Positions 5,459-6,572 of a stretch of 6,572 bases of DNA are shown here, piece after piece (positions within the stretch are counted from its first letter, which is position 1; each line of letters opens with the position of its first letter). This DNA is from Synergistaceae bacterium (GTDB lineage: Bacteria; Synergistota; Synergistia; Synergistales; Synergistaceae). Position numbers and translations under genes: made by a program. Under the pieces are notes generated by a model. That model saw nothing but the letters and a program-made list of their open reading frames with translations, was not told the origin of the DNA and did not search any database. Where the stretch lies: positions 1-6,572 of the forward strand of contig JAAYHA010000307.1 of assembly GCA_012727545.1 (NCBI GenBank), given 5' to 3'.

Positions 5459-6211
5459 TCAGCCGTCGATCTCAGCAAGGATCTCGTCCGGTATGTCAAA
5501 GTTGGCGTATACTGCCTGAACGTCGTCGTGTTCTTCAAAGCGTTCGACCAATGAGAGCAGCTTGGCCGCATCTGCCTTGTTTGCGATAGAAACCGTGTTT
5601 TTGGGAATCATCTCAATTTCGATCGATTCAACATTGTATCCGGAGTTTTTCAGTGCTTCTGCTACATCTGAGAGTACGGAGGGCTCACATGTGATCTCAT
5701 ACCCGTCTTCTTCAGAAGTAACATCGTCCGCACCGGCTTCGATAGCGGCCAGCATTATCTCCTCTTCGTCGAGGCCTTCTCCGGTCACCTCTATTACACC
5801 TTTGCGGTCAAAATTCCATGCGACACATCCCAGTTCACCTATTGAACCGCCTGTCTTTGTAAAAAGTGAGCGCATTTCAGGAGCAGTCCTGTTGCGGTTG
5901 TCAGTTAAAGCCTGGACCATTACTGCTACTCCGTTGGGTCCGTATCCCTCGTAAAGGATCTCTTCGAACACTGCACCATCTAGTTCGCCGGTACCTCTTT
6001 TTATTCCTCTTTCAATGTTGTCTACAGGCACGTTGCCTGCTCTTGCTCTGTCTATTGCAACTTTAAGCCTGAAGTTTGCGTTGGGGTCACCGCCGCCTGC
6101 CTTTGCTGCTGCGATAACGTTCTTTACAAGTTTCTGGAAAGCCACACCTTTCTTGGAATCCTGAGCGGCCTTGCGATGTTTGATATTTGCCCATTTTGAA
6201 TGTCCTGACAA
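5459..6211 (-). CDS. yebC: YebC/PmpR family protein (TACO1 homologue)
   Basis: A complete 250-residue YebC/PmpR family protein. Members were first described as DNA-binding regulators. The mitochondrial relative TACO1 and later bacterial work point to a role at the ribosome in translating difficult (proline-rich) stretches, so the annotation 'transcriptional regulator' should be treated with caution. The signature N-terminus SGHSKWANIKHRKAAQDSKKG is followed by FQKLVKNVIAAAKAGGGDPNAN and NIERGIKRGTGE. The middle has YEGYGPNGVAVMVQALTDNRNRT and GGSIGELGCVAWNFDRKG. The acidic C-terminus ends in the usual VYANFDIPDEI. The start is TTG 6211, giving the family's usual M-x-GHSKW beginning, with GAGGTGA correctly spaced upstream; the GTG at 6220 would lie inside the SD. 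It precedes ruvC by 19 nt, the common yebC-ruvCAB order. Confidence 0.96.
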   Translation of the reverse strand: MSGHSKWANIKHRKAAQDSKKGVAFQKLVKNVIAAAKAGGGDPNANFRLKVAIDRARAGNVPVDNIERGIKRGTGELDGAVFEEILYEGYGPNGVAVMVQALTDNRNRTAPEMRSLFTKTGGSIGELGCVAWNFDRKGVIEVTGEGLDEEEIMLAAIEAGADDVTSEEDGYEITCEPSVLSDVAEALKNSGYNVESIEIEMIPKNTVSIANKADAAKLLSLVERFEEHDDVQAVYANFDIPDEILAEIDG

Positions 6212-6216
6212 AAAAA

Positions 6217-6223
6217 TCACCTC
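6217..6223 (-). promoter_or_regulatory. Ribosome binding site deciding the TTG start of yebC
   Basis: GAGGTGA on the minus strand precedes a T-run and the TTG at 6211-6209. Its GAGG core is 8 nt from the start. The spacing and the conserved SGHSKW protein start agree, so the GTG inside the site is unlikely to be used. I found no convincing -35/-10 pair in the 53 nt between nadE and yebC. Confidence 0.7.
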
Positions 6224-6230
6224 ATAATTT

Positions 6231-6261
6231 AAAAGTTGGACTCCCTCAGTCAGAGGGGAGT
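6231..6261 (-). terminator. Hairpin after nadE, weak terminator or attenuator
   Basis: Minus-strand ACTCCCCTC (6261-6253) pairs with GAGGGAGT (6247-6240), 8 bp with one bulged C and a 5-nt loop. It starts 3 nt after the nadE stop. The T-run that follows is only four long (6234-6231) and is separated from the stem by CCAAC, which argues for a weak or partial terminator. If leaky, it would let nadE transcription continue at reduced level into yebC-ruvCAB. Confidence 0.4.
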
Positions 6262-6264
6262 AAT

Positions 6265-6572
6265 TTACTTAATATCTTCCGGGATCGATGCCATCGGAGC
6301 GAATTTTCTTTTATGCTCCGATCTTGCAATGGCATTATCGACCTTTTGTTTCACTCTATCTTCAGCTTTGCCGGTGGCAAGGTAATTGTCAAGTTCTTCG
6401 TATGTAAGGCCCATTTCTGATTCATCCGTCTGTCCTGCCCAGAGACCGGCAGTCGGAGGCCTTTCGATTATGTTTGGAGGTACCTTAAGGTAAAGGGCAA
6501 TGGTACGAACCTCACCTTTTAGTAGATCGGACATCGGCAGGAGATCTACGCCTGAATCACCATGTTTTGTGA
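6265..6572 (-). CDS. nadE: NAD+ synthetase, C-terminal part (gene cut by the right window edge)
   Basis: The last ~101 codons of NAD+ synthetase, which amidates nicotinic acid adenine dinucleotide to NAD+ using ATP. The reading frame is open to the window edge; in-frame codons begin at 6570 with TKHGDSGVDLLPMSDLLKGEV, the family's segment following the nucleotide-binding core. RPPTAGLWAGQTDESEMGLTYEEL and the terminal SEHKRKF are diagnostic of NadE. The ATG at 6534 is internal (the IGDLxKTEV-like motif is already underway), so it is not the start. The ATP-binding SGGxDS motif and any N-terminal glutaminase domain are outside the window, so I cannot say whether ammonia or glutamine is the nitrogen donor; the short SEHKR ending resembles the single-domain ammonia-dependent type. 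It is on the same strand as yebC, 53 nt upstream, and may be co-transcribed through a weak hairpin. Confidence 0.94.
   Translation of the reverse strand, partial: TKHGDSGVDLLPMSDLLKGEVRTIALYLKVPPNIIERPPTAGLWAGQTDESEMGLTYEELDNYLATGKAEDRVKQKVDNAIARSEHKRKFAPMASIPEDIK

Noticed and set aside
5440..5571. Longer ruvC start at 5571
   Set aside because: Extends deep into yebC; the GTG at 5439 places the first catalytic Asp at residue 7, as in known RuvC.
5562..5954. Plus-strand open frame of 130 codons opposite yebC
   Set aside because: Ser/Ile/Thr-rich translation typical of the reverse complement of an acidic gene; yebC is conserved throughout on the other strand.
6212..6264. SOS (LexA) box upstream of yebC-ruvCAB
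   Set aside because: I looked for GAAC-N4-GTTC and CTGT-N8-ACAG type sites and saw none in this gap; damage control, if any, must act elsewhere.
1..6572. CRISPR array, tRNA, rRNA, defence or toxin-antitoxin system
   Set aside because: No regularly spaced repeats beyond the short degenerate cluster, no cloverleaf-like sequence, and every substantial coding stretch is assigned to a housekeeping family.

Overview
This is a chromosomal housekeeping window of moderate G+C content, read almost entirely on the minus strand. Reading from the right edge leftwards, the minus strand carries the C-terminal part of nadE (NAD+ synthetase), then yebC, ruvC, ruvA, ruvB, a small DUF2905 membrane protein, a SpoIID/LytB-type secreted protein, and queA. 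The left edge holds the 3' end of a plus-strand gene, hutI (imidazolonepropionase), which converges on queA. About 200 bases separate the two converging genes. They hold a strong intrinsic terminator for hutI, three degenerate repeats that may be a mobile-element scar, and a small hairpin after queA.

The organism is probably an anaerobic bacterium of the Clostridia or Synergistota grade. This is inferred from the order yebC-ruvCAB-DUF2905-spoIID-queA, strong purine-rich Shine-Dalgarno sites, frequent TTG/GTG starts, and a histidine-degradation gene. No rRNA or other phylogenetic marker is present, so this is not firm. A SpoIID family protein does not by itself prove sporulation, because LytB-like members occur in non-sporulating bacteria.

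The minus-strand genes from yebC to queA look like one transcription unit. Gaps are 19, 2 and 23 nt for yebC-ruvC, ruvC-ruvA and ruvA-ruvB. There is then a 13-nt overlap of ruvB with the DUF2905 gene, a 4-nt TTGA overlap of DUF2905 with spoIID, and an 11-nt gap to queA. The core is the complete RuvABC Holliday-junction machine: RuvA binds the junction, RuvB drives branch migration and RuvC cuts. The flanking genes serve translation (YebC), tRNA modification (QueA) and the cell envelope (SpoIID-like, DUF2905). NadE is 53 nt upstream of yebC, separated by a modest hairpin.

I see no CRISPR array, tRNA, rRNA, intact transposase, toxin-antitoxin pair or defence system. All seven complete genes belong to known families. 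The points most worth a second look are a roughly 125-residue insertion in the SpoIID-like protein just before its C-terminal GHG motif, the DUF2905 gene translationally embedded between ruvB and spoIID, altered residues in RuvA, and the repeat cluster between hutI and queA.
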